Positions 9,026-18,600 of a stretch of DNA of 64,000 nt are shown piece after piece (the stretch's first letter is position 1; every line of letters starts with the position of its first letter). Under the pieces are notes generated by a model that made no database searches, was not told where the DNA came from, and saw nothing but the letters and a program-made list of their open reading frames with translations. Origin of the DNA: Flavobacteriia bacterium. GTDB lineage: Bacteria; Bacteroidota; Bacteroidia; Flavobacteriales_D; Crocinitomicaceae. The position numbers and the translations under genes were made by a program. Location: assembly GCA_947450325.1 (NCBI GenBank), contig CANFUT010000024.1:1-64000 (forward strand). The letters are read 5' to 3'.

Positions 9026-9049
9026 ATATAATTTTGGAAATCAATAGGA

Positions 9050-10156
9050 TTAATGTCCGAAAATGCTTTTTAAGGTGTTTTCTAAATCTGGACCTCTCAA
9101 TTTGGTATTGATTATTTTTCCTTCTTTGTCAATCAACACTGTGAAAGGAATCCCGGTTACTTTGTATAATAAAGCTGCTTCATTTGACCAAAATTTAAGA
9201 TCACTTACATGATTTGGCCAAACCAATCCATCTTTTTCGATCGCCGCCAACCAAGGTTCTTTCTTTTGATCTAGAGAAACACTCAAAACAGTAAATCCGT
9301 CTTTTTCGTATTTTTTATACAAATTCACCACATTTGGATTTTCTTTTCTACATGGTCCGCACCAAGAAGCCCAAAAGTCAAGTAGAACAACTTTTCCTTT
9401 TAAATCAGACAATTTCAACATTTTTCCGTCAGCCATTGCTTGACTAAAATCTGGAGCGTCTTTTCCGGGAGCTAAAAATTCATTGGCTTGATTTTGTGCT
9501 TTCAATTGCGCAAAATTTGCTTTCACTTGTTCAATTGTTGGCGAACCATCAAAACCTGCAACCAATTGATTGACCACTGATTCGTAAATAGGAAATTCTT
9601 TTTGAATGTCTATTGTTTGCAAAGTTGGAATCAACGCTGGAGAATTTGGATTGTCTGAGATGTAACGTTGTCTTACAGCATTAAATTCATAGTAAATTTG
9701 GCTGAATGATTGATTTACAGCATCTAATTGATCAGGAAATTTTTGCAAATAAGCATTGGCTGAATCTTTTTTACTGTTAAAAACCCTTAAATCATTGATG
9801 AACGCATTCATGTGGGAAGATTCATCTGAACCAATGATGTTGTTAAAATAATTGATGTTCTTTCCATCTCCGTAAACTTTGATGTCTGCACCATCTTTTA
9901 GGATTAAGTTCAAATGTTCATTTGGTGAAATTCTTAAAACGTAATAATCTTTAGCTGGCAACTTTCCTGTCAATTTAAAATCTCCTTTTTTTGAAACTGT
10001 TGCTTTAATATAGTCCACATAACCTTGTTGGGTATATTGCGCTAGGACAATTGTGTCTGTTTTGAGATTGAAAATATTTCCACTTACTGTGACTTGAATT
10101 TGAGCAAAGCTAAGAAGCGAGCAAAGTAATAATGAAACTGTCAATAATTTTTTCAT
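9050..10156 (-). CDS. TlpA-type thioredoxin-fold protein with DUF4369-like N-terminus
   Basis: 368 residues. A cleavable signal peptide (about 1-18, ending LLSFAQ) is followed by a DUF4369-like beta-sandwich (about 20-120) and a helical linker. The C-terminal TlpA/AhpC-type domain has the active-site WASWCGPCRKEN and cis-Pro segment TGIPFTVLID. It is likely a periplasmic thiol-disulfide reductase. It is a paralogue of the next gene upstream: the C-terminal halves share motifs such as WPNHVSDLK, while the N-terminal halves have diverged. Confidence 0.88.
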   Translation of the reverse strand: MKKLLTVSLLLCSLLSFAQIQVTVSGNIFNLKTDTIVLAQYTQQGYVDYIKATVSKKGDFKLTGKLPAKDYYVLRISPNEHLNLILKDGADIKVYGDGKNINYFNNIIGSDESSHMNAFINDLRVFNSKKDSANAYLQKFPDQLDAVNQSFSQIYYEFNAVRQRYISDNPNSPALIPTLQTIDIQKEFPIYESVVNQLVAGFDGSPTIEQVKANFAQLKAQNQANEFLAPGKDAPDFSQAMADGKMLKLSDLKGKVVLLDFWASWCGPCRKENPNVVNLYKKYEKDGFTVLSVSLDQKKEPWLAAIEKDGLVWPNHVSDLKFWSNEAALLYKVTGIPFTVLIDKEGKIINTKLRGPDLENTLKSIFGH

Positions 10157-10218
10157 TTGTTTGATTTTTTAGAAATGCATTTTTCTTGAATAATAAGACG
10201 TTTAAAATTCAAATTAGT

Positions 10219-11427
10219 TTATTTCAGTATTTCATTCAATTTTTGTTCCAAAGCTGGACCACGTAAATTTGTTCCTATAATTTTCCCTTGTTTATCGATC
10301 AAAACGGTGTATGGAATTCCGTCAAAACCGTATAATGCTGGCAATGGAGATTTCCATTGTTTTAGGTCACTGACATGGTTTGGCCAAATTAATCCATCAG
10401 ATTTAATTGCTCTTTTCCAAGCATTTGCATCGCTATCTAAAGAAACGCTGAAAACAGTAAAACCTCTGTCTTTGAATTTATTATACGCCCTGACAACATT
10501 TGGATTTTCCTGACGGCAAGGTCCGCACCATGAAGCCCAGAAGTCGATCAATACCACTTTTCCTCTTAATGACGAAAGTTTCAATGTTTTTCCTTCAGGA
10601 TTTTTCAATTCAATTTCAGGTGCAGTAATTCCTGCGCCGTTTCTAGGACTAGTTTTTGAAGTTTTAAATTCAGCCATTCCTGCTGAAATTTGTTCAACTT
10701 GCATGCGCATTGAATTTGCGATTGGCGATCCAGGATATTTTTCTTCAAATGCATTTGCAACTTTTTCCAAGACATTTAAGTTATCTGTATCCCAATTATC
10801 GAATCCCATGGCTGGAGTCATAGAAGTTGAAAGCACAATATTCGCTGGATTTGCTGGGTTATTCAACATTTCAGCTTTGGCAAAAGCGTCTAATGGTTTT
10901 CTCATTTCTAAGAATTCCTTGATCTGTTGTTCCTGCGACAATCCTTTCTTAGTCATCAAAAGGGCTTGTTTTTCCGCAAATTGATTGAAGTTTGCCATGT
11001 ATTTTGTCAATGTTTCTGCCCAAACAGCGCCTGAAATTTTCGGCAATCTTTCGTAGGTTGCAAAATCTGCGATTACTTTAATAGAATCTTTCGGTTCCAA
11101 GGTCAGTGGAATGATTTTGTTGGTATTTCCAATTTTGAGTTGATACAATCCCATTCCTTGGATATTTCCTTTCAACAAAAAATTTCCATTGGCTGCGGTT
11201 TTGGTTTCCGCCAATTTGATGGAACCTTTGTTACTCAAAGCTTCCAACGTTAATATTTGATTTCCACCGCCAGTAATTTGACCAGAAATTGAAAAGTTGA
11301 CTTCTAAATTTGAATAATCTGTCAGTTGTTCTTCTTCATTGATTGCGCCGTCGATAGGTGCGTTTTGCTCAGGTTCACCACAAGCAAAAAGGATAAATAA
11401 AGTACTGATTAATAAAAACTTATTCAT
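10219..11427 (-). CDS. TlpA-type thioredoxin-fold lipoprotein
   Basis: 402 residues from the ATG at 11427; a longer frame overlaps gatB and would bury the signal peptide. MNKFLLISTLFILFAC is a lipoprotein signal with the lipobox Cys at 16, followed by a Glu/Asn-rich spacer and a DUF4369-like domain. The thioredoxin domain has WASWCGPCRQEN and the cis-Pro motif DGIPYTVLID. It is probably anchored in the periplasm as a disulfide reductase and was duplicated with the downstream paralogue. It starts 13 bases after the gatB stop, so probably shares its transcript. Confidence 0.87.
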   Translation of the reverse strand: MNKFLLISTLFILFACGEPEQNAPIDGAINEEEQLTDYSNLEVNFSISGQITGGGNQILTLEALSNKGSIKLAETKTAANGNFLLKGNIQGMGLYQLKIGNTNKIIPLTLEPKDSIKVIADFATYERLPKISGAVWAETLTKYMANFNQFAEKQALLMTKKGLSQEQQIKEFLEMRKPLDAFAKAEMLNNPANPANIVLSTSMTPAMGFDNWDTDNLNVLEKVANAFEEKYPGSPIANSMRMQVEQISAGMAEFKTSKTSPRNGAGITAPEIELKNPEGKTLKLSSLRGKVVLIDFWASWCGPCRQENPNVVRAYNKFKDRGFTVFSVSLDSDANAWKRAIKSDGLIWPNHVSDLKQWKSPLPALYGFDGIPYTVLIDKQGKIIGTNLRGPALEQKLNEILK

Positions 11428-11440
11428 ATTTAAAAAATAT

Positions 11441-12901
11441 TTATGCAGATAATTCATCTAACATTTTGCGCATCAATTGATTTGCTTGTTTTGGGTCTGC
11501 TTTTCCGCCAGAAACTTTCATCAATTTTCCCATGAGGAAACCTGTCAATTGCTTTTCTCCAGCAACGTAACGCGCAATTTCAACTGGATTTTCGTCGATA
11601 ACTTGTTGTATGTATGCAATCAAACTACCTTCATCAGATTCTTGAATTAAGTTCAATTCTGTGGCGATATCCAAAGGATTTTTCTCTGGATTTTTAGTCA
11701 ATTCAGGGAAAATATTTTGGGAAGCGACCGTTGACGAGATTTTTCCTTCTTCAATCAATTGAATTAATTGCGCTAAAGTTCCCGCTTCCACAGGAAATTC
11801 TTCCATTTCTAAACCGTTGTGATTAAGGTAAGATTTCACATCACCCATCACTAAATTCGCTGCAGCTTTGAAATTGTTTGTATTCTTTATAATTTCCTCA
11901 AAATACAAAGCAACAGGTTTGCTATCAGTCAAAATTCCAGCGTCATAAGCTGTCAAACCTAGTTTTGATGTATATTTTTGAAACAATTCTCTTGGTAACG
12001 CAGGCATTTCACCTTTTATTAAATCAATTTGTTTTTGATTGATGAAAAGCGGTTGCAAATCTGGTTCAGGAAAATACCTGTAATCATTCGCAGCTTCTTT
12101 TGAACGCATAGAAATGGTAATTCCTTTCAAAGCATCAAATCCACGTGTTTCCTGAGAAATCGTTTCACCTTTTTCTAACATTTCAATTTGACGTGTCACT
12201 TCAAATTCAATAGCACGTTGAACATTTCTGATTGAGTTCATGTTTTTGACTTCCACTTTAGTACCGAATTCTGGTGCATTGTGCAATCTGACAGAAACGT
12301 TTGCATCACAACGCATAGAACCTTCTTCCATGTTTCCGTCGCAAATATCCAAGTAGCGAACCAATTTTCGAACTTCTGTCAAATAATCATAAGCTTCTTG
12401 TGAAGAGCGAATATCTGGCTCAGAAACAATTTCCAATAAAGGAACGCCAGCACGATTTAAATCGACCAAAGTATCAAAAACATCTACGTCGTGAATACTT
12501 TTTCCTGCATCTTCTTCCATGTGAATCCTTGTGATTCCAATAGATTTTTCAGCACCGTCTTTTCCTTTGATAATGATTTGACCTCCAGTACAAATTGGCG
12601 TTTTATCTTGCGTGATTTGATATCCTTTTGGAAGGTCAGGATAAAAATAATTTTTACGAGCAAAATATTGATCTCTCGCAATATCACTTCCGCAAGCTAG
12701 ACCCAATTTGATGGCAAATTCGATCGTTTTTTTGTTCATTTTAGGTAAAGTACCTGGATGACCCAAAGAAATAACGCTTACATTGGTGTTTGGATTTGAT
12801 CCATATTCGTTGACATCGTTAGAATAAGCCTTGGATTTAGTCAGCATTTGAGCGTGAACTTCCAAACCTATTACAACTTCGTATTTATCTCTAATTTCCA
12901 T
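11441..12901 (-). CDS. gatB: Asp-tRNA(Asn)/Glu-tRNA(Gln) amidotransferase subunit B
   Basis: 486 residues with the GatB kinase-like domain (YEVVIGLEVHAQM at the start and the PDLPKGYQI motif), the metal-site motifs and a C-terminal YqeY-like tail domain that binds tRNA. GatB activates mischarged Glu-tRNA(Gln) or Asp-tRNA(Asn) and, with GatA and GatC, amidates it. The length is normal. GatA and GatC are not in the window, so the subunits are encoded apart, as is common in Bacteroidota. Confidence 0.96.
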   Translation of the reverse strand: MEIRDKYEVVIGLEVHAQMLTKSKAYSNDVNEYGSNPNTNVSVISLGHPGTLPKMNKKTIEFAIKLGLACGSDIARDQYFARKNYFYPDLPKGYQITQDKTPICTGGQIIIKGKDGAEKSIGITRIHMEEDAGKSIHDVDVFDTLVDLNRAGVPLLEIVSEPDIRSSQEAYDYLTEVRKLVRYLDICDGNMEEGSMRCDANVSVRLHNAPEFGTKVEVKNMNSIRNVQRAIEFEVTRQIEMLEKGETISQETRGFDALKGITISMRSKEAANDYRYFPEPDLQPLFINQKQIDLIKGEMPALPRELFQKYTSKLGLTAYDAGILTDSKPVALYFEEIIKNTNNFKAAANLVMGDVKSYLNHNGLEMEEFPVEAGTLAQLIQLIEEGKISSTVASQNIFPELTKNPEKNPLDIATELNLIQESDEGSLIAYIQQVIDENPVEIARYVAGEKQLTGFLMGKLMKVSGGKADPKQANQLMRKMLDELSA

Positions 12902-12967
12902 ATTTTTTGATTGATTGCGAATTCAAAATTTTAAATCAATGTGATTTTATTTTCGCAATGCATTGTT

Positions 12968-13780
12968 TTACAATCTTGTAATCAATTCTTTCATGATTAA
13001 CGTCATTTTTGGCTCTTGGCGACTTGCAACTTCAATTACATCGTCAAGGCTCACTTTTTGGATTTTTCCTTTAACCCCTAAATCAGTGATAATTGAGATT
13101 GCGAAGCACGGAATTTCCATGTGACGCGCCACGATAACTTCTGGAACAGTTGACATTCCAACAGCATCTGCACCAATTGCGCGAACATATGCGTATTCAG
13201 CAGGCGTTTCCAACGTTGGACCAGTCAAACCAGCATAAGTTCCAACGGCAACGCGGATATTATTTTCAGCTGCGATTGTTTTTGCTAATGCGATCATTGC
13301 AGGATCATACGGCTCGCTCATATCAGGAAAACGTGGTCCTAATTCGTCGAAATTTTTTCCAATTAATGGATGTGCTGGAAATAAATTGATGTGGTCATCT
13401 TGAATCATGATTTCACCTACTTCAAAGTCAGGATTTACCCCGCCTGATGCGTTGCTAACAAACAATCTTTCAATCCCCATTAATTTCATAACACGAACAG
13501 GATAAGTTACTTGTTTCATGTCATAACCTTCATAAAAGTGAAAACGACCTTGCATCGCGATTACTTTTTTGCCACCTAAATTTCCAAAAATCAATTTTCC
13601 AGAATGACTTTCTACTGTAGAAACTGGGAAATGCGGGATATCTCTGTATGGAATTTCATTGATGATTTCAATTTCCTTCACTAATCCGCCTAAACCAGTG
13701 CCTAAAATGATACCTATTGTTGGGTCTACTGTAGTTTTGCTTTTTATATAAGCTACTGATTCTTTAAATTGCTCTAACAT
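12968..13780 (-). CDS. punA: Purine nucleoside phosphorylase, trimeric PNP family
   Basis: 270 residues with the phosphate-binding GTGLGGL loop, the HSGKL and GRFHFYEGY motifs and the base-binding VSNASGGVNP strand, as in mammalian-type PNP. It splits inosine and guanosine with phosphate in purine salvage. The start codon lies 17 bases inside the end of lpxK, so the two are translationally close. It is not of the hexameric DeoD type, which is shorter and lacks these motifs. Confidence 0.94.
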   Translation of the reverse strand: MLEQFKESVAYIKSKTTVDPTIGIILGTGLGGLVKEIEIINEIPYRDIPHFPVSTVESHSGKLIFGNLGGKKVIAMQGRFHFYEGYDMKQVTYPVRVMKLMGIERLFVSNASGGVNPDFEVGEIMIQDDHINLFPAHPLIGKNFDELGPRFPDMSEPYDPAMIALAKTIAAENNIRVAVGTYAGLTGPTLETPAEYAYVRAIGADAVGMSTVPEVIVARHMEIPCFAISIITDLGVKGKIQKVSLDDVIEVASRQEPKMTLIMKELITRL

Positions 13781-14792
13781 AATTGTTTATTTCTGTTTTA
13801 AACTCTAATTCTCTGTCTAGTTTCACTGTGATTTGTTGATAAAACCAAGGTTTTTGATCAATTACAGCGTTGAAACTTTCGCTTTGTAAACGCATGAAAT
13901 CTTTTTCAGTGGTTACAATCGCATTATTTTCACTTGCAAAAGTATCAAATTTTTTATGAATTTTATGAATATCGTCCATACTGAAAGCATGATGATCGGG
14001 AAATTGCATTAATTCAACTTCAAAATTTTCTTGCAAATGATTGAGTAGTGGGATTGGATTTGCAATTCCTGTTACAAGTAATACTTTCTTAACTTCTGAA
14101 AGCGTTGAATTTGAATTGAATGACTTTAATTCTCCATATTGAATTTCGGAAAAGTAAATTGAATCTGGAACGAATTTCAATTTTTGCTTATAAAGTGCTT
14201 TTGTTGCTGAATTCAAATTAGAATGACATTTACTGACAATGACAATATCAGCTCTTTTTCTACCTGAAATCCATTCGCGTAAATTGCCTGCAGGCATCAT
14301 CCAATCGCTGAAATACGGTTGATTGAAGTCGGTGATTAGAATATTTACCCCAGCTTTTACTGCGCGATGTTGGAAAGCATCATCTAGTATAATTACTTGA
14401 TTTTCTTTTAGTTTTAATAAGTTTTCGATTCCTGTTTTACGTGATTCACACACAGCAACATCTGTATTTTTAAACTGTTTGTGGTAAAAAAGTGGTTCAT
14501 CGCCTACATTTTCAGCAGTTGAATTTTCGTCGAGCAAAAAGTAGCCTTTGGTTTTTCGGCCATATCCACGACTTAAAATTTGAATTTGATTGTCATGACT
14601 CAATAATTCGGCAATGTAGGCAACATGTGGTGTTTTTCCAGTTCCACCAACAGACAGATTTCCGACGCAAATGGATTTAACTGGAATCTGATATACTTCT
14701 TTGATTTTTAGACTGAAAAGCAAGTTTCGAACAGCAGTAATTACTCCATATAAAAAGCCAAATGGAAGAAGAAGCAATCGAAAATTTTTCAT
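13764..14792 (-). CDS. lpxK: Tetraacyldisaccharide 4'-kinase
   Basis: 342 residues with an N-terminal membrane-associating helix (LLLPFGFLYGVITAVRN), the P-loop NLSVGGTGKTP and downstream LSRGYGRKTKG, followed by DDAFQHR, the Walker-B-like region. LpxK phosphorylates the 4' position of the lipid A disaccharide at the inner membrane. It overlaps the purine phosphorylase gene by 17 bases. Together with lpxH nearby, it indicates a lipid A-bearing outer membrane. Confidence 0.95.
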   Translation of the reverse strand: MKNFRLLLLPFGFLYGVITAVRNLLFSLKIKEVYQIPVKSICVGNLSVGGTGKTPHVAYIAELLSHDNQIQILSRGYGRKTKGYFLLDENSTAENVGDEPLFYHKQFKNTDVAVCESRKTGIENLLKLKENQVIILDDAFQHRAVKAGVNILITDFNQPYFSDWMMPAGNLREWISGRKRADIVIVSKCHSNLNSATKALYKQKLKFVPDSIYFSEIQYGELKSFNSNSTLSEVKKVLLVTGIANPIPLLNHLQENFEVELMQFPDHHAFSMDDIHKIHKKFDTFASENNAIVTTEKDFMRLQSESFNAVIDQKPWFYQQITVKLDRELEFKTEINNYVRAI

Positions 14793-14863
14793 TGAATCAA
14801 AAGTAAAGAAATTATCAGAAATTTCTCACATTTTTGGTCTAAAAGGAAACATTTGTTTGTAAA

Positions 14864-15496
14864 CTATTTCTTTTTTAATTTGATTAGAATATCGGGTGAA
14901 AAAGAACTTGATTCCATCGAAAGAATGTCAAATGAATAGTTAATTTCCTTACGATCATTGCTTATCGTAGCAGTATTTTTAGTTTCGATACTTGCAATTT
15001 TTCTTGGGAATTTGAGACTTAATTCATAATTAAAACCTTCCATTCCTGTCGGTTCATCCGTTGTCTCAACCTCAGGCGAACCGTCACCGTTTTTAGGTAT
15101 CGTAAAAAATAGGGTATTTTTATCTTTTAGATTGAAATATACAAACTCATTTACACTTCCTGAATCTGAGAACATAATATTTGCAGATTTATTAAGTGAA
15201 TTTAAATCATCGAATTCAAAAGAGAATGCATACAATCCTTTTTCAACTTCTTTGACATCTACTTTTGAAACACCTTTTGTTGATTTCAATAATTTGATTT
15301 TTTCCAATGTTTCTGGCTCTTCAATCATTGAAACCGCTTTTTCACTACCTTCAACTTCCATCATTGGTAGCATTTGTCGCATATCTAATTCACAGTTCAT
15401 AGCGCCTGACCAGTTTTTATTGAATGCAACATTTTGTTTGAAACTACATGAAGCTAAAAAAGTTATTATCGTTGAAAGTAAAATCCAATTTTTCAT
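14864..15496 (-). CDS. Putative lipoprotein of unknown function
   Basis: 210 residues. MKNWILLSTIITFLASCSF is a lipoprotein signal with the lipobox Cys at 17. The rest is mixed Glu/Lys/Asp with predicted beta strands and no motif I recognise. A good promoter lies 19 bases upstream, and the gene is separate from lpxK (71-base gap). Probably exported to the outer membrane face or the periplasm. Confidence 0.75.
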   Translation of the reverse strand: MKNWILLSTIITFLASCSFKQNVAFNKNWSGAMNCELDMRQMLPMMEVEGSEKAVSMIEEPETLEKIKLLKSTKGVSKVDVKEVEKGLYAFSFEFDDLNSLNKSANIMFSDSGSVNEFVYFNLKDKNTLFFTIPKNGDGSPEVETTDEPTGMEGFNYELSLKFPRKIASIETKNTATISNDRKEINYSFDILSMESSSFSPDILIKLKKK

Positions 15497-15514
15497 ATCC
15501 TAAGTATTTAAAGC

Positions 15515-15544
15515 CAAATGTATATAAATATTACTGATTTTCAA
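15515..15544 (-). promoter_or_regulatory. Promoter of the lipoprotein gene at 14864-15496
   Basis: On the minus strand TTG (15542-15544), a 19-base spacer and TACATTTG (15515-15522) match the Bacteroidota pattern. The start site would be near 15509, giving a leader of about 13 bases. Confidence 0.7.
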
Positions 15545-15551
15545 TTTTTTA

Positions 15552-15604
15552 TGTAAAAAAAAAACAGCAATGATTTTTCAAAAAAATGAAATTTCACTGC
15601 TGTT
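15552..15604 (-). terminator. Terminator of the M43 protease gene
   Basis: On the minus strand aacagcagtga and tcattgctgtt form a stem with one mismatch, followed by a run of T (the A tract at 15555-15564 on the plus strand). It lies just beyond the stop of the protease gene. Confidence 0.75.
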
Positions 15605-15626
15605 AAAGCTTGAAAATAAACTATTG

Positions 15627-18600
15627 CTATTTCGTTTTTACAATTCTAACTCTAGAAATTGATTCATTGCTTGAAATTTCAACAGAATAGATACCATCTG
15701 CGCAATGTTGAATATTTATATCAACTTGATTTTGATTGTTTTCAATTTTTATTTCTCTCACCAATTTTCCTGACATGTCGAATACTTTTACAGATTGAAT
15801 CGGATTTTTAATTCCTGAAATAGTGAAAGTACCATCATTTGGATTTGGATATATGGTGAAGTTATTTTTATTCAAATCTTCAACGCTCGCGCATCCAACA
15901 GTGATACTTTGCTGTGCTTGAGCGCTGCAGCCATTCACGTCAGTAAATGTATATGTAATTGTGAATGTACCTAATCCAGCTAACGCAGGGTCAAATTGAT
16001 TTGAAACAACTCCAGGACCAGAATAAGTGCCGCCTACAGGAGAACCACCGCTTAGATTGAATTTTGGAGAATTAACACAAACTGACGATAAAGCATTTAA
16101 AGATACACTTGGCACAGTTAATGGGGCAGAAGTAACAGTTGTTGTAGAACTTAAACATCCATTTACCGTTTGATACACATCATAATTTCCAGCATTTGTA
16201 ACTGAAATACTATTTGTTGTTGCGTTATTTGACCAATGTAAAGTTCCACTTGTGGTTGAACTCAAAGTTGTTGAACCGCATAAATTAGTAACTGTTACAA
16301 CTGGTGCACTAGGAATGGTTTTAGGTGCTGCTTGAATCGAAGCAATTGGTGAATTACAACCGTTCAATGATTGTGTAGCTGTAATTGTTCCTGCAGTAGC
16401 AACTGTAATTTGAGATGTCGTTTCAGTTGTTGACCAAACTAGATTGACATTTGAAGCAGAAGAAACAACTGAATTACCGCAATTATTAATAACACTTAAT
16501 GTTGGTGAAGCTGGAGTTGGATTTAAAGTGATTGGTTGATTACTCGCTGCTGAAGCACCACAAGTATTATTCGCTACCACTGATACATTTCCTGCAGTTG
16601 AGCCGAAAGTAATCGTTGCAGATGTTGTTCCTTGTCCAGCTGTTATTGTTGAACCAGCAGGAGCAGACCAAGTGTAACTTGTAGCACCTGAAACAGTAGG
16701 AATTGAATAAACATTTCCAGTAGTTCCTGAGCAAAGTGTATTTGTGCCTGAAATTGCTCCTGGAGTAGCAGTTGTTCCGTTAATTGTGATTGAATTGGTT
16801 TGTGTACTGGTGTTTGTCCCAAAAGCATTTGTTGCAACCAATGAAACTGTATAAACTCCCGGAGTTGAATACGTAACTGTTGGATTTGTTGCAGTTGAAG
16901 TTGCTGGTGTTCCACCTGTAAAGGTCCAATTGTAAGCAGTTGGTGTACCTGTTGAAGTATTTGTAAAAGTAATTACTTCACCTGTACAAGCTGTGCTAGT
17001 TGAACTTGTATAACTTGCAACAGGAGGAGTTGAAGCAACAACACCAGTTAAATTGATATTATCGACAAACAAGCGATTACCATTTCCTGACAAGTTTTTA
17101 AAAGCAACAATCACTGAAGGATTTCCAACATAAGCAGTCAAATCAACCGTTTCAGTTCTCCATTGAGATGATGTCGGTGTGAAATTAGTAGTTGTATTCG
17201 GTGCAGTTGCTAAAACTGCACCAGATTTGCTGTAAACAGAAGTAAAAGTTTGTCCACAATCAGTTGAAACAGATACATCTAAACCGTCAAAATAAGTTGC
17301 ACTGTATTGCGCGTAAGCCACATCGAATTGAAGTTGAGCAGAAGCCAAGCCGGTAAAAATTGCACTTGGCATTCTTACTTGATCGTCATCAGCATCATTG
17401 TAATTGTTGTTATCAAACATCATTGAATTTCCAGTAGTTGGAGCATTTCCAATGGTTGCAGACCTTGCCCAAGTAGTTGGGGAATTATTTGCATTCACTA
17501 AAGACCAGTTTGTAGGAACAAAAGTAGTTGCAGTGAATCCTTCAATGATTGGAAGTGCTACAGCTGTTGAACCAAGAGCAGTTATGTAGTTTGTTTTTAC
17601 TTCTGGATCAGAACCACTCGCATTTGTTGCTGTTAAAGTGATTGTGTAAACTCCAGCAGTATTGAATGTTACTGTTGGATTTTGTAAAGTTGATGTTGAT
17701 GGAGTAGCACCGGCGCCAAAATTCCATAACCAACTTGTAGTATTTGTTGACAAATCTGTAAATGTAACAGGCGTGCCAGCGCATGAAGATAATGGTGTTG
17801 CTGAAAAGTTCGCAACTGGAGGTGCAGCAGCTGAAACTCCATTTAAGGTAAAATTGTAAGTTGACTCATCACAATCGTTTGTGGCAAATGAAACATTTCC
17901 TGTGTATGTTCCTGCTACAGTTGGATTGAAAGTTACTGTGAAAGTAGTTGTTGCACCAGCAGCTACCGTAGTAGTTCCAAAAGTTGAACCAAGTACAAAA
18001 CCAGTGCCAGTAACTGTTATTGGTGCAGTTAATACCAAATTAGAAGTTCCTGAATTGGTAATAGTAAAAGTTGCTGTAGATGTTCCTCCAGGACTTACTG
18101 AACCATAGTTATATGAACCTCCATCCAAAATGTCACTTGTATTTTGAGTAACATTTATTTCACCTGGAGTTGTGGCATTAAATTTAATATTGTCAATGAA
18201 TAAATTATTTCCATTTGCAGCAATAGCTCTAAATCTAAATTGAATATTAGATGAAGTTCCAGAAACGAATGATAATAAACTGATTGTTTCATTTCTCCAA
18301 TCTGTTGAAGCTGTTGGATACCAGTCTGCAGTTGCTAGAGTTGTACTAGTAGCAAGCGTAGCACCACTTTTATTGTAAATAGGAGTAGAATTCCAAGTAG
18401 CTCCACAATCTGCTGAGATGTCTACAAAAAGTTGTTCATTGGTTGAAGTTGTTCTTCTTCTATAAGCAACATCAAATTGGATATTTGCAGCAGAAGCGTT
18501 GCATGGTAATATAAAAATAGGTGTGATCAATGATTCCGTTTGAGCAGTTGAATTTCCAAACATTGGAACTTCGGCAATATTATTGGCAAATACACCCGCA

